From assembly GCF_004167665.1 (NCBI RefSeq), contig NZ_SEWE01000046.1, positions 1 to 34,979 of the forward strand: 34,979 nucleotides of DNA, written 5' to 3'. Below, in pieces: positions 16,201-24,342 of this stretch (the stretch's first letter is position 1; each line of letters opens with the position of its first letter). Source of the stretch: Hymenobacter persicinus (GTDB taxonomy: Bacteria > Bacteroidota > Bacteroidia > Cytophagales > Hymenobacteraceae). Position numbers and translations under genes: made by a program. The notes below the pieces were generated by a model. That model did no database searches. It saw only the letters and a program-made list of their open reading frames with translations, and was not told the origin of the DNA.

Positions 16201-16233
16201 CGCTCGTTTAGATTTCGGACCGTTTCGATGAAC
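16201..16233 (-). repeat. Dispersed 33-base intergenic repeat, copy 1
   Basis: Minus strand begins GTTCATCGAAACGGTCCGAA and continues through AAACGAGCG. It matches 19259-19291 at 31 of 33 positions, in opposite orientation about 3 kb away. It lies between two convergent genes. Confidence 0.85.
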
Positions 16234-16269
16234 TCAAAATACTACGTGTATGGAGCTGCCTGTAGGCGC

Positions 16270-16944
16270 TTAGTCTTCGTGAGGAGTAACCACGTAAGTG
16301 CTATCAAGTTGCCTTTTGATAAACCGGTTATTCTTAAACTCTAGTAGATAGTGCGCGGTCGTAGTGCCTGATAGCCATTCGGGATCCTGTCCAGCTTTCG
16401 TACCGGGCTTTTCAATCAAGTCCACACCCACGTTTTCCTGACGAAATGTTGTTGGGGACACTTGTACGGATCTGTAATCATTATGCCCCCCGCTGCCATC
16501 AAAGTATTCAGCCAGGGTCACGTTTGTAAGCCACTGGTTATCAGACGTGAAAAGAAGCATCTGCAACTTGCCATGGATTCCGTCAAAATCCGAGATGGCA
16601 GCGACAACTTCGGCCCGATTGGGGCCAAGCGCAAACGTGTGATAACGGTAATAGACGGTTGCACTGTCGAACTCGGCTACTCCGGTCAAGAGGGGTTTTA
16701 TGAGCGTACTGTCGGCACGCGGAAGGGTGCGTAAACTGTCCAGCAGAGAGGAACCTTCGAGTGGCACAAGCCGGTACGATATAGGCTGAAACGGAATAGA
16801 ATGATCTGTTGCGACCGTTGTAGAGGGTTCTACGGCTACCGGGTGGCGTTCTGCCTGTTGTTGGTTACAAGCTCCGCACAGCAGCAGACCAGCGGCGTAG
16901 ATAAGGATACCCTGAAAATGGGGTGAAGTAACAGCGTATTTCAT
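16270..16944 (-). CDS. Lipoprotein, unknown function
   Basis: A 224-residue predicted lipoprotein; the lipobox LCGAC puts the lipidated Cys at 26. The mature part is soluble, with a beta-rich pattern (ATVYYRYHTFALGPNRAEVV, LQMLLFTSDNQWLTNVTLAE). I do not recognise a family. The first ATG giving a signal peptide was chosen. A 33-base dispersed repeat follows the gene 37 bases beyond its stop. Confidence 0.65.
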   Translation of the reverse strand: MKYAVTSPHFQGILIYAAGLLLCGACNQQQAERHPVAVEPSTTVATDHSIPFQPISYRLVPLEGSSLLDSLRTLPRADSTLIKPLLTGVAEFDSATVYYRYHTFALGPNRAEVVAAISDFDGIHGKLQMLLFTSDNQWLTNVTLAEYFDGSGGHNDYRSVQVSPTTFRQENVGVDLIEKPGTKAGQDPEWLSGTTTAHYLLEFKNNRFIKRQLDSTYVVTPHED

Positions 16945-17020
16945 GTGGAACTGAGCGGAGGGTCGTTAGCGAAGACAAAGTACAATCACTAGCGGCCTTT
17001 CAATATTTCGCTCGTTTAAC

Positions 17021-17590
17021 TTAATTAATGTGAGTGGTGCCGGTGCCCTTTCTCATATCATGCATGAGGTTAGTGATGTATTGCTTTCTGGTTTTATCCA
17101 GCTGCAGGCGAATCTGTTGGGCATAGGCCTCTTTCCGCTTATTGTTCTGCCGCACAATGAAGCTTTCGGCAGGCGTGAGTGGCTCTGCCCCATGCTTATC
17201 TGAGAAAGGCTGGACAGCGAAATTTGAGAGTGTGTAGGTATACTGCCCCTCCTTTATCTGAAGCACGACATTGAACCACAACTTAATACCTATCGAGTCA
17301 TTACCTACTCCGACATGAATAATCTGCCACCCCTTGCTGCTGAAAGAGTCGGAAGACTTAGCGTAACGGATGGGAGCTTTGGTAGCGAAACAATGATCCA
17401 ACCAAATGCTAGCTCGTGTGTGTAGAAGGGCTTGGTTAGCACTGTCTTCCAAAACCACATTGGAATAGGTGATTTTCTTCGTTTCGGAATCTACTGGCAG
17501 AACTACAGGAATCGTTTGAGCATAGCTTATAGGGGAAACCAAACCCACCAAACAGGCGCAGCGGAATGCCGTTTTAAGCGCTTTCGGCAT
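17021..17590 (-). CDS. DUF4468 domain-containing secreted protein
   Basis: The ATG at 17590 gives 189 residues with a signal peptide (MPKALKTAFRCACLVGLVSP, cleavage near SYAQ). Residues about 30-125 fit DUF4468: LPVDSETKKITYSNVVLEDS, RASIWLDHCF and SKGWQIIHVGVGNDSIGIKL, then LQIKEGQYTYTLSNF. This TBP-like fold is widespread in Bacteroidota exported proteins; its role is unknown. The frame is open much further upstream, but that part includes SHOCT-like remnant sequence and lacks a signal peptide, so the internal Met was chosen. Confidence 0.75.
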   Translation of the reverse strand: MPKALKTAFRCACLVGLVSPISYAQTIPVVLPVDSETKKITYSNVVLEDSANQALLHTRASIWLDHCFATKAPIRYAKSSDSFSSKGWQIIHVGVGNDSIGIKLWFNVVLQIKEGQYTYTLSNFAVQPFSDKHGAEPLTPAESFIVRQNNKRKEAYAQQIRLQLDKTRKQYITNLMHDMRKGTGTTHIN

Positions 17591-17720
17591 AGTTAATAAA
17601 CGCTGACCAACCCCCTTGAGGGAGTAACCTGCGCCGTTGCGCAAGATCTCAAGAGGCGTTACTTCCATTTTATCTTTTCTTGGCTCCTTTTGCTTAACAG
17701 CAGAATTGGAGAGGCCCCGG

Positions 17721-17855
17721 TAAGGTAGGGCAAACGCTTCATTTGGGGGTTCACGAAACTCATCTCCTACACAGGGTTTTCTGTACTTAGTTAATTGAAC
17801 CAGTTTCTCGAACTCAATCTGGGCGGTAGCGGGCTTTGCAGAGCTTGCAGGTGCC
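17721..17855 (-). pseudogene. SHOCT-like gene remnant, copy 2, in a 359-base intergenic region
   Basis: Part of the gap 17591-17949. The minus strand reads IEFEKLVQLTKYRKPCVGDE followed by FREPPNEAF, a diverged copy of the remnant at 14649-14776, recognisable in DNA over ~125 bases. It happens to be in frame with the DUF4468 gene downstream. Either it is a relic or the downstream gene once carried it. The rest of the gap shows no gene. Confidence 0.45.
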
Positions 17856-17949
17856 CACCTTGAGCGGTTCAGGAAAAGGAGGGATTTGGTATCCTTGGAT
17901 ACCAATCTACTGGATAGTACTGTCTGGGCGTCAGTCGTCGCCGATGGCT

Positions 17950-18600
17950 TTACTCGGATGGTTTTAGGGGGAACAGCCAGAGCAGGATTCGGTCCAGTAG
18001 GCCGCTGCCCTCCAGCCCGTAGTTGACTCGGCTCATTCGGCGCAACTGGATGACGGTGGTCACCGTGGCACAGTCTCGGAACAGGTCCGCTTCCAGGCGT
18101 TCGGCACATGCGGCCGACAATAACCCTTGCTGCATCCGCCGTAGGTCATCCAGGTACCGCTTGATGAGGGCCCATTGCTCGTCGCTGAGCAACGCCTGCT
18201 CATCAGCCCCGCCCTGGCGGAGAAAGAAGTCCATGGAGCCATGGTATTGGTTATATACCGCGAGCCGTTTAACGGTAAGCAAGCTGCAGTCCGGGATCCG
18301 CGGCGCATTTCTCCGGACGGCAGCACGGATCGCCACACGCCGAAGCAGCAGCGCCAGCAGGTATGGCAGGGCCAGAACCGCCAGGGCCACGGCCACCGCC
18401 AGGACCCCGAGCGCCAGCACGGCCAGGAGCACTTTGACGACTCGCCGTAGCAGTTCCATGAGGCGGCCGGCCGTGAGCCAATACCACATCACAAACCCGC
18501 CCACGACCAGCAGCGCGGGCCGGAAGGAGTCGAGAAGTCGGATCGCTTGGCTGAGGATAGACAATATGGGTTGAGTGGACTTGTGAAGGAGGGAGAACAT
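17950..18600 (-). CDS. Membrane protein, unknown function
   Basis: From the ATG at 18600 the protein has 216 residues; a TTG two codons upstream is an alternative. It has a hydrophobic segment at about 27-42 and a long hydrophobic double segment at about 55-90 (VLLAVLALGVLAVAVALAVL), then an Arg-rich soluble C-terminal domain. The C-terminal half resembles no family I can name. GC content is high, unlike the genes on either side, so it may have a different origin. Confidence 0.6.
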   Translation of the reverse strand: MFSLLHKSTQPILSILSQAIRLLDSFRPALLVVGGFVMWYWLTAGRLMELLRRVVKVLLAVLALGVLAVAVALAVLALPYLLALLLRRVAIRAAVRRNAPRIPDCSLLTVKRLAVYNQYHGSMDFFLRQGGADEQALLSDEQWALIKRYLDDLRRMQQGLLSAACAERLEADLFRDCATVTTVIQLRRMSRVNYGLEGSGLLDRILLWLFPLKPSE

Positions 18601-18714
18601 GAACAACCAGCTGAGGAGCGAGCTGCACCCAACAGGTCAAGGAATCGGTCCGAAAAGTGAAAGGAGCATACCTGTAGACCCATTACTTTTAACCCTGTTC
18701 TTAATTTGATTCTG

Positions 18715-19230
18715 ATGGTTTCATTTACGTCTAATGTGCGGGATGTGCGGAAGCTGCAATATTGGTGGCTGGGATTTACGGTTCTGTTACTCGCCGGCGG
18801 AATAGCAACTCTTATCCACAACTACAGAGGACTTGGGTCATTTAGCATGGCTGTTCATGCGAATTTTTCTTTCTTCCATCGAGTAGAGCACCAACTTGGG
18901 ATATTTGTAATACTGCTAGTGGTGAGTTGTACAGCTCGAAAAGTGGTATGGTGGTTAGCTGTGATCATCATTATTCTGAAAGCCATCTTTCTTATTAACT
19001 ACCATTTGACCACCGATTTTCGTACGTCGTCCACTAATTATTATAGCGAATTCAGTCATTGTTGTACAATGTTGCATTTAAGATACGTGCCGGGGGTCTT
19101 CTTTCATGATGTCATTAGCCTAGTGATCATGTTGAGCCTATATACCTATTGGCTGGTGTTATGTCGGAGGATATTGCGTCAGCATAACAACGCCACGGTT
19201 GGCGGTGGAAAAGAGAAGATACAAGGCTAA
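18715..19230 (+). CDS. Four-helix membrane protein, unknown function
   Basis: The ATG at 18715 gives 171 residues; a TTG three codons earlier is possible. Hydrophobic helices lie near 18-36, 62-80, 83-100 and 132-150, and a His/Cys-containing loop (FSHCCTMLHLRYVPG) precedes the last. No family recognised. AT-rich codon use relative to the core genome. A 33-base dispersed repeat begins 29 bases after the stop. Confidence 0.6.
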   Translation: MVSFTSNVRDVRKLQYWWLGFTVLLLAGGIATLIHNYRGLGSFSMAVHANFSFFHRVEHQLGIFVILLVVSCTARKVVWWLAVIIIILKAIFLINYHLTTDFRTSSTNYYSEFSHCCTMLHLRYVPGVFFHDVISLVIMLSLYTYWLVLCRRILRQHNNATVGGGKEKIQG

Positions 19231-19258
19231 GCCAGACCTTGATTGAACCGACCTAGGC

Positions 19259-19291
19259 GTTCATTCAAACGGTCCGAAATCTAAACGAGCG
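19259..19291 (+). repeat. Dispersed 33-base intergenic repeat, copy 2
   Basis: Begins GTTCATTCAAACGGTCCGAA; the inverted near-identical partner is 16201-16233. The surrounding gap (19231-19310) starts with GCCAGAC and ends with GTCTGGC, so the two convergent genes may share a large, imperfect hairpin here. Confidence 0.85.
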
Positions 19292-19299
19292 ATTGAGGT

Positions 19300-19722
19300 C
19301 TAGTCTGGCACGCGATGATAAGTAGAGTTGCCGAGCGGTTCATAAAAGGGCATATGGTGCGAATTGTCCACAAGTTGGTACTGGACCACGATGGACGGGC
19401 AGCGAATGGCAAAGGCTGGGAGTGGCGAGCGGGCATACAGCGTCAGCGTGTCGTGGGCAAAGCGGTACTGGAATGGGTCTAGTCCTTTGACAATGCCAGG
19501 TTGACTTTGGTCCTCCCACCCAAGGGGGCGGTCATTATCAGCGACCGTAGAGATTTGTTTGTCGCCCGTAAGGCCCCAGTTGTAGCTCTTGACGAACACC
19601 GTGTCGCCTTTACTCGACACGAGCGCCACTCCGTGGTAGTCCCCATTCGCACCGTCGCCACCAGCGCTACAAGAGGTCAGGAGTACTAGGCAACAACTTG
19701 CGAACACGCGGTTTTTGAACAT
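19300..19722 (-). CDS. Small lipoprotein, unknown function
   Basis: The ATG at 19722 gives 140 residues with signal FKNRVFASCCLVLLTSC and lipidated Cys18. The mature part is beta-rich (DYHGVALVSSKGDTVFVKSY, FQYRFAHDTLTLYAR). A longer reading from upstream would bury the signal peptide, so the internal Met was preferred. No family recognised. It ends just inside the hairpin-prone gap next to the 19259 repeat. Confidence 0.6.
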   Translation of the reverse strand: MFKNRVFASCCLVLLTSCSAGGDGANGDYHGVALVSSKGDTVFVKSYNWGLTGDKQISTVADNDRPLGWEDQSQPGIVKGLDPFQYRFAHDTLTLYARSPLPAFAIRCPSIVVQYQLVDNSHHMPFYEPLGNSTYHRVPD

Positions 19723-19798
19723 GGCGACAAAGTAATTCAGAGGGACGTGACGGAGCGAGAAAGTTCTAGCCACCGGGCAAGCGGTAGTCCCTTAAGCT

Positions 19799-19827
19799 GT
19801 TCAGTAAAACGGTCCAAATACCGAAAG
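19799..19827 (+). repeat. Dispersed intergenic repeat, diverged copy
   Basis: GTTCAGTAAAACGGTCCAAA followed by TACCGAAAG, a looser match to the 19259-19291 repeat, upstream of the 19910 gene. Confidence 0.55.
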
Positions 19828-19909
19828 AAGAGTTCAGTGAAAGAGTCCGGAAATGAAACTGCTATAGCGCCGGGCCCATCCAGCCGGAACTTTCTGTTTC
19901 TTTGGTGCT

Positions 19910-20485
19910 ATGAAGAAACTACTTTACCTCTCGGCCGTGCTGCTGGCCAGTTGTGGGGAACAAACCACCACTCAAGTACAGTCTGAATCTGTCGCCCGTG
20001 ATTCAGGTACTGCGGCCAACAAGCCAAAGCCATTAGCTACCACACAAGTATCCGAAACAGAACTGGACCGAATGAACGGTTTTGGCAACGTTCACTTTGG
20101 TGACACCCCGGATAAGTTAAAGGGAGCGAAAGAAGACTTTCGTACAGGACCTTTTGCTACTTACGCGCAACATAATCAGGTCAAGCACAAGAATCACATT
20201 GACGGAGAGTCCATCTTTTGGGAGTTCAAGGACAACAGGCTTGTAGGTGTCATGTATGTGGTAAATGGGGCCGGTATTAAGCCCTTTATGGAAGCCTTCC
20301 ACGCTCGATTTGGAGAGCCGACAATGCGCAATGACACGATGTTTTGGCACGGCAGAACGGTATCTGCACTAGCAAATGTTCGTGCTCCTGGCTATAACCC
20401 ACACAATACGTTAGACTTAGATCCATCGAAAGAGAAAGAGTCCACTTTAGTCATGAGGCTAAAAAAGCTACAGGCCAGCAACTAG
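19910..20485 (+). CDS. Lipoprotein, unknown function
   Basis: A 191-residue predicted lipoprotein: MKKLLYLSAVLLASC with lipidated Cys15. After a low-complexity linker (about 20-50) comes a domain starting GFGNVHFGDTPDKLKG, then FWEFKDNRLVGVMYVV and FMEAFHARFGEPTMRND. The pattern of a 'FG-x-x-FGD-x-x-x-x-K' start and an 'F-x-x-RFGEP' segment is seen in small Bacteroidota exported proteins that follow substrate- or stalk-like folds, but I cannot assign one. Monocistronic. Confidence 0.65.
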   Translation: MKKLLYLSAVLLASCGEQTTTQVQSESVARDSGTAANKPKPLATTQVSETELDRMNGFGNVHFGDTPDKLKGAKEDFRTGPFATYAQHNQVKHKNHIDGESIFWEFKDNRLVGVMYVVNGAGIKPFMEAFHARFGEPTMRNDTMFWHGRTVSALANVRAPGYNPHNTLDLDPSKEKESTLVMRLKKLQASN

Positions 20486-20683
20486 CAAACAGGTAACTCC
20501 GGACCATGGGGGCAAAGTAACAAGTAGCCCGCGACGGGAGCAGTGGACCTCGGCGAGAAGCACCTCTAGATACTGTCAGGTAGTTCACGCAAAGGGTCAT
20601 TTTAGGGAGGCTAACAAGGGACCACTCCTCACCTTACTTATTATAAGCTTAGGTCCTCGAGCCAGTTAGGAGGTGGTAGTTGC

Positions 20684-21052
20684 CTATTGGCACTTCTGGA
20701 CTACCATCGTATCCTGTACTCGATAGATCCATTTATTCTCCTGCTTTAGATACGAGCCCCTTATCAGAACATATGCGCTGTCACAGACGCCGGTGACTTG
20801 CACCCTGAACTTGGCCGAGTCGCCTTCGCGAAGGTCGTGTGGACTATAGCTTAATTCGTATCCAGTTGGCGGCCCAACAAGCTTCATGAGCCCAGCATTC
20901 TGTTCAATCCCTTCCTCTATGTCAATTAGGAACTTAGGAGTGACTGCGTAACCATACAGGAGTATTCCTCCTGCCAAAACAATTGTGAACGTAACTAGCG
21001 AGTAGGTAAAGATCCTGTGTGTGCGATTGAGGGTAGTAAGGATCTTCTTCAT
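20684..21052 (-). CDS. Coa1-like single-pass membrane protein
   Basis: A 122-residue protein with one membrane helix at about 15-36 and an exported domain. The sequence LVGPPTGYELSYSPHD, then AKFRVQVTGVCDSAYVLIRG and WIYRVQDTMVV resembles the Coa1/Tim21-like fold (cytochrome oxidase assembly factor family), in which a 'G-x-P' start is followed by two beta hairpins. No cytochrome oxidase gene is near, so a respiratory role is doubtful. Family assignment is by eye. Confidence 0.5.
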   Translation of the reverse strand: MKKILTTLNRTHRIFTYSLVTFTIVLAGGILLYGYAVTPKFLIDIEEGIEQNAGLMKLVGPPTGYELSYSPHDLREGDSAKFRVQVTGVCDSAYVLIRGSYLKQENKWIYRVQDTMVVQKCQ

Positions 21053-21159
21053 CTAGGACCAAAGTTACTGGAACTTATGATCAGCAAAACGGTGGGTTTA
21101 CTCGATACTTGCTCCTCCAATTAACGGATGATTTTTGGAGGGTGTTGCCGCCTGCCCAT

Positions 21160-21195
21160 ACGGCCTAGAAACACACTGTTTTTAGGCCGTTTTTT
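21160..21195 (+). terminator. Hairpin with T tract upstream of the AIPR gene
   Basis: Stem ACGGCCTA (21160-21167) with TAGGCCGT (21183-21190), followed by a T run. It points towards the AIPR gene 65 bases downstream, so it could stop read-through into it or act as an attenuator in its leader. Confidence 0.6.
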
Positions 21196-21259
21196 GGTGA
21201 CGTTTATTGGAGGGTCTTTAGTAGCTTTACAACCTACCCTAAACTGATATTTCGATCGC

Positions 21260-23002
21260 ATGAGTGCAGCCACATATTTAAGGTCATTTAAAGCAGCAAC
21301 AAATCTCATTGCCAAACTAGGCGAAGCGAACGCTTACATGATTTGGGCCATAGGCTTATACTTGGAGGAACCAGATCTAGAAGCATTGGCGTCTGAAGCA
21401 TTGACTGATGGCAATGATGATAAAAAGGTTGACTTTATTTATCTGGATAGAGATAATAGGAAATTGATAGTTGCTCAAGGCTACTACTCAACCAATGCAA
21501 GGTCTTTGAAGGATGTTGCTCCGGCCAATAAAGCTTCTGACTTAAATACTGCATCTGCTTGGCTTTTCTCAGGTGACATTAGTACACTTCCTGATAATCT
21601 AAAAAATGCAATATCAGAATTCCGCAAATCATTTGATTTAGGGGAGATTGAGCAAATTGATTTTGTTTATGTACATAATCTGTCAGAGTCGGTTAATGTT
21701 GAAAGGGAGTTAAAGACAGTAGCTGGGCATATCAAATCAGCGATAGGTTTGAATTCTCCTATTTCCGTGACCTATAAAGAGTTGGGTTGGTCAACTACGC
21801 AAACGCTTTTTGCTAGTCAAAAATCTCACATCACAGTTAAGGATCTGATTTCTGTGCCATATAGCGAATTTCTTAAGCAAGATGCTCCAGGTTGGCAGGC
21901 TTTCATATTGTCTGTACCTGGAAAATGGCTTCATGAACTTTTTGCAAAACACGGTGAGTCACTTTTTTCGGCTAACTATAGAGGGTTTCTGGGGATAACT
22001 AAACGCAGAACTATAAACAACGCCATTCGTGACTCAGCAGAAAGATTTGAACAAGATTTTTGGGTCTACAACAATGGTATAACTATACTTACAAATAACA
22101 TCGACATCGTTAGAAAGACGATAACCATTAGTGGAATATCTGTGATTAACGGGGCGCAAACCACCGGGTCACTAGGTTCTATAGATAGCTTGAAGCATCC
22201 TATGGATGATGTGAAGGTTCTGTGTAGAATTATTCGTTGTGACGATCCAGCTAAGATCAGTAGTATTGTTAAATATAATAATACTCAAAACGCAATAACT
22301 ACTTGGGATCAATATAGCGGCGACACGGAGCAGATAAGAATAGCTGAAGAATTTAATCAATTGGGGCATACTTATATTAAAAAACAAGGATTTAGGCCTG
22401 GAGGGAATCTCGACGAAATAGGGATCGAAGATGTTGCACAGTCATTGATATCTTTCAAAGGCAGATATGGTGATGCGAATGCTGGGAAGAATAATATATT
22501 CATCAGCCCACCATTGTATAAGTTGGCATTTGAGGGGAAGAAAGCAAGACATATTCTCTTTGTGTACTGCATGGCGAGGGCAATTGATGATAGGCGTTTG
22601 TCTCTTAAGAATAAAGTCGGCGTGCAACCCTTAATTGATATAGAACAAAAGCAGTTGAATCTGCTTCGTAACCTTAGGTTTAAATATTTTTTAATATCAT
22701 TGTTTCCGTCGATGCTTGAGCCTATACTTGACTGGCCTGTAGATAATGATATGGTTGCATTTAATCCTGTTGCATCAAAAAAAGAAAACCACTCAATAAT
22801 ATCCTTAGTTGCACTGTGTGTGCCGATTGTAAATAAGATATTGTCTATTGTTGTTTCGCAGATAAAGCCGGATAGGCTTAATGAATTAATTCAAGATGAA
22901 GCGGAGGTTAAATTATTAAAAAATACTGCAAGCGCTCTGTTAATGGACATGGAGGCAACTCCATCTATTGAGGAGTTTAAAAAAATGGTTTCAGCCAGTT
23001 AG
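21260..23002 (+). CDS. AIPR-family abortive phage infection protein
   Basis: A 580-residue protein with the hallmarks of AIPR proteins: NYRGFLGITKRRTINNAIRD at about 239-258, FWVYNNGITIL just after, and VINGAQTTGS at 295-304. The N-terminal ~110 residues (KVDFIYLDRDNRKLIVAQGY) look like the nuclease-like region seen in some members. AIPR proteins are linked to abortive infection and to restriction-type loci; molecular activity is largely unresolved. A sampled 60-base stretch at 22081 has 19 G/C, against 38 of 60 at 23161 in the next gene, so this gene has a distinct, AT-rich origin. A serine recombinase gene follows after 11 bases. Confidence 0.85.
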   Translation: MSAATYLRSFKAATNLIAKLGEANAYMIWAIGLYLEEPDLEALASEALTDGNDDKKVDFIYLDRDNRKLIVAQGYYSTNARSLKDVAPANKASDLNTASAWLFSGDISTLPDNLKNAISEFRKSFDLGEIEQIDFVYVHNLSESVNVERELKTVAGHIKSAIGLNSPISVTYKELGWSTTQTLFASQKSHITVKDLISVPYSEFLKQDAPGWQAFILSVPGKWLHELFAKHGESLFSANYRGFLGITKRRTINNAIRDSAERFEQDFWVYNNGITILTNNIDIVRKTITISGISVINGAQTTGSLGSIDSLKHPMDDVKVLCRIIRCDDPAKISSIVKYNNTQNAITTWDQYSGDTEQIRIAEEFNQLGHTYIKKQGFRPGGNLDEIGIEDVAQSLISFKGRYGDANAGKNNIFISPPLYKLAFEGKKARHILFVYCMARAIDDRRLSLKNKVGVQPLIDIEQKQLNLLRNLRFKYFLISLFPSMLEPILDWPVDNDMVAFNPVASKKENHSIISLVALCVPIVNKILSIVVSQIKPDRLNELIQDEAEVKLLKNTASALLMDMEATPSIEEFKKMVSAS

Positions 23003-23013
23003 GGTGGGAGAAG

Positions 23014-23616
23014 ATGAGAGTCGCTATTTATGCACGTGTGTCGACGAAAGACAAAGGACAAGAAACCCAGAATCAGCTGCTCGACCTGCGCAGCTATGCC
23101 CAGGTGCATGGCTGGACCCTTTACCAAGAATACATCGAGGAGGAATCCGGCGGTACCGGCAACCGTACGCAGTTCAAGGCTTTGTTCGCGGCGGCCCACC
23201 AGCGGCGCTTCGACGTGGTACTGTTCTGGAGCCTGGACCGCTTCAGCCGGGAGGGAGCCCTGCCTACGCTCCAGTATCTAAACCAGCTGGAGAGTTGGGG
23301 CGTCGGCTACAAGTCCTACACCGAGCAGTACCTGGACTCGACCGGGTTGTTCAAGGATGCCATCGTCTCGATCCTGGCCAGCATCGCCAAGCAGGAGAAG
23401 GTGCGCATCAGTGAGCGGACCAAGGCGGGGCTGGCCCGGACCGTGGCCAAAGGCACCAAACTGGGAGCGCCCGTCATCGATACCAAAGTCGTCGACCAGG
23501 TGCGGACCCTCAAGGCCACCGGCATGTCGAACCAGGCTATTTCGAAAGCCATGGTGATCTCACCTAGCACGGTGGCCAAATACTTAAAGGAAGGTGTGGG
23601 AGCGTCCGCGAGATAA
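23014..23616 (+). CDS. Serine recombinase (resolvase/invertase)
   Basis: A 200-residue small serine recombinase. The N-terminal catalytic domain has YARVSTKDK with Arg8 and nucleophile Ser10, then FWSLDRFSREG with the conserved Arg pair. The long E helix (DAIVSILASIAKQEKVRISE) leads to a C-terminal helix-turn-helix (ATGMSNQAISKAMVISPSTV). Such enzymes resolve transposon cointegrates or invert DNA. It starts 11 bases after the AT-rich AIPR gene yet is GC-rich like the host genome, so the two have separate histories. No inverted-repeat crossover pair was recognised beside it. Confidence 0.92.
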   Translation: MRVAIYARVSTKDKGQETQNQLLDLRSYAQVHGWTLYQEYIEEESGGTGNRTQFKALFAAAHQRRFDVVLFWSLDRFSREGALPTLQYLNQLESWGVGYKSYTEQYLDSTGLFKDAIVSILASIAKQEKVRISERTKAGLARTVAKGTKLGAPVIDTKVVDQVRTLKATGMSNQAISKAMVISPSTVAKYLKEGVGASAR

Positions 23617-23617
23617 G

Positions 23618-23821
23618 GTGAGGAAGTACCCGTTCAAGTGGGAGGGCATTGCCCTGGTGCGTGCTCCAGAGGCGAATCTTCCGTTCAGAATCACGCACCG
23701 CACCCGGCAGGAGTTGCCGGATGGCATCTGGCTCAACGTGTACTTCCTCAACGATGGCCACTGGGACTGCTACTATGAGGACGAACTGCGGCCACCCTGG
23801 GGACCGTGGCCAGCAGGGTAA
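23618..23821 (+). CDS. Small hypothetical protein
   Basis: A GTG one base after the resolvase stop opens 67 residues (VRKYPFKWEGIALVRAPEAN and onward to PPWGPWPAG), rich in Trp, Tyr and Pro. A GTG further upstream would overlap the resolvase. No family recognised. It may be translated with the resolvase; the coding call rests on position and composition only. Confidence 0.4.
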   Translation: MRKYPFKWEGIALVRAPEANLPFRITHRTRQELPDGIWLNVYFLNDGHWDCYYEDELRPPWGPWPAG

Positions 23822-23912
23822 GTAAGGCGTGCCTTTTTTCTGTCCTTCGCTCCAGGTGAGAAAGTGGTGAGGTTTGGGTGCTTCAATTACCCTAAACCCT
23901 CATCACTTTTTT

Positions 23913-24266
23913 ATGCGCAAGTCTCTATTACTCGCTCTGGCCTACTCACTCGCCGGCATCGGTACCTGTTCGGCAATTGCCGCACCCCCGCCCGTGAGGC
24001 TTATTCCCCGGCCTGTGGTCGATATGCACGAGGCGACCAACTACTCGGTCGACGTGCTGAAGCGGCACATTACGGCTTCCATGCCTGTGTTCAATACGGC
24101 CGATCTGAAAATGCCGGCGTTGGTGAACCTAGACTTCCGTGCCAAGCTGGGTAAGGAGCGGGTGCTTCGCCGGCTACATGGCCGCCGCTGGCAGGTGCAG
24201 CACAACCGCTATTTCGCCGGTCGGGTGTCGGAAGTGACCTGCGAACTGGTAGCAGTTAATGGCTGA
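23913..24266 (+). CDS. Small secreted protein, unknown function
   Basis: The ATG at 23913 gives 117 residues with a signal peptide (MRKSLLLALAYSLAGIGTCS, cleavage near AIAA). The mature part is basic and short, ending VQHNRYFAGRVSEVTCELVA. No family is recognised. It is the last gene inside the right border of the proposed island; the hairpin at 24307-24340 terminates it. Confidence 0.55.
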   Translation: MRKSLLLALAYSLAGIGTCSAIAAPPPVRLIPRPVVDMHEATNYSVDVLKRHITASMPVFNTADLKMPALVNLDFRAKLGKERVLRRLHGRRWQVQHNRYFAGRVSEVTCELVAVNG

Positions 24267-24306
24267 AATCGGGGAAAACTGACACCCGTTTTGCCACCCC
24301 TTAAAG

Positions 24307-24340
24307 AAAATGGCCCTCAGCGTTGCGCTGAGGGCCTTTT
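24307..24340. terminator. Bidirectional hairpin between small gene and tRNA-Arg
   Basis: An 11-bp perfect stem (GGCCCTCAGCG at 24312-24322 with its complement at 24326-24336) flanked by A-rich and T-rich runs. It ends four bases from the tRNA 3' end and would stop both the tRNA transcript and the convergent gene. It lies on the island side of the junction. Confidence 0.85.
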
Positions 24341-24342
24341 CT

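Noticed and set aside
13913..21259. Integron cassette array with attC sites
   Set aside because: The dispersed repeats lack GTTRRRY/RYYYAAC core sites and no integron integrase is visible. The repeat family is reported without that label.
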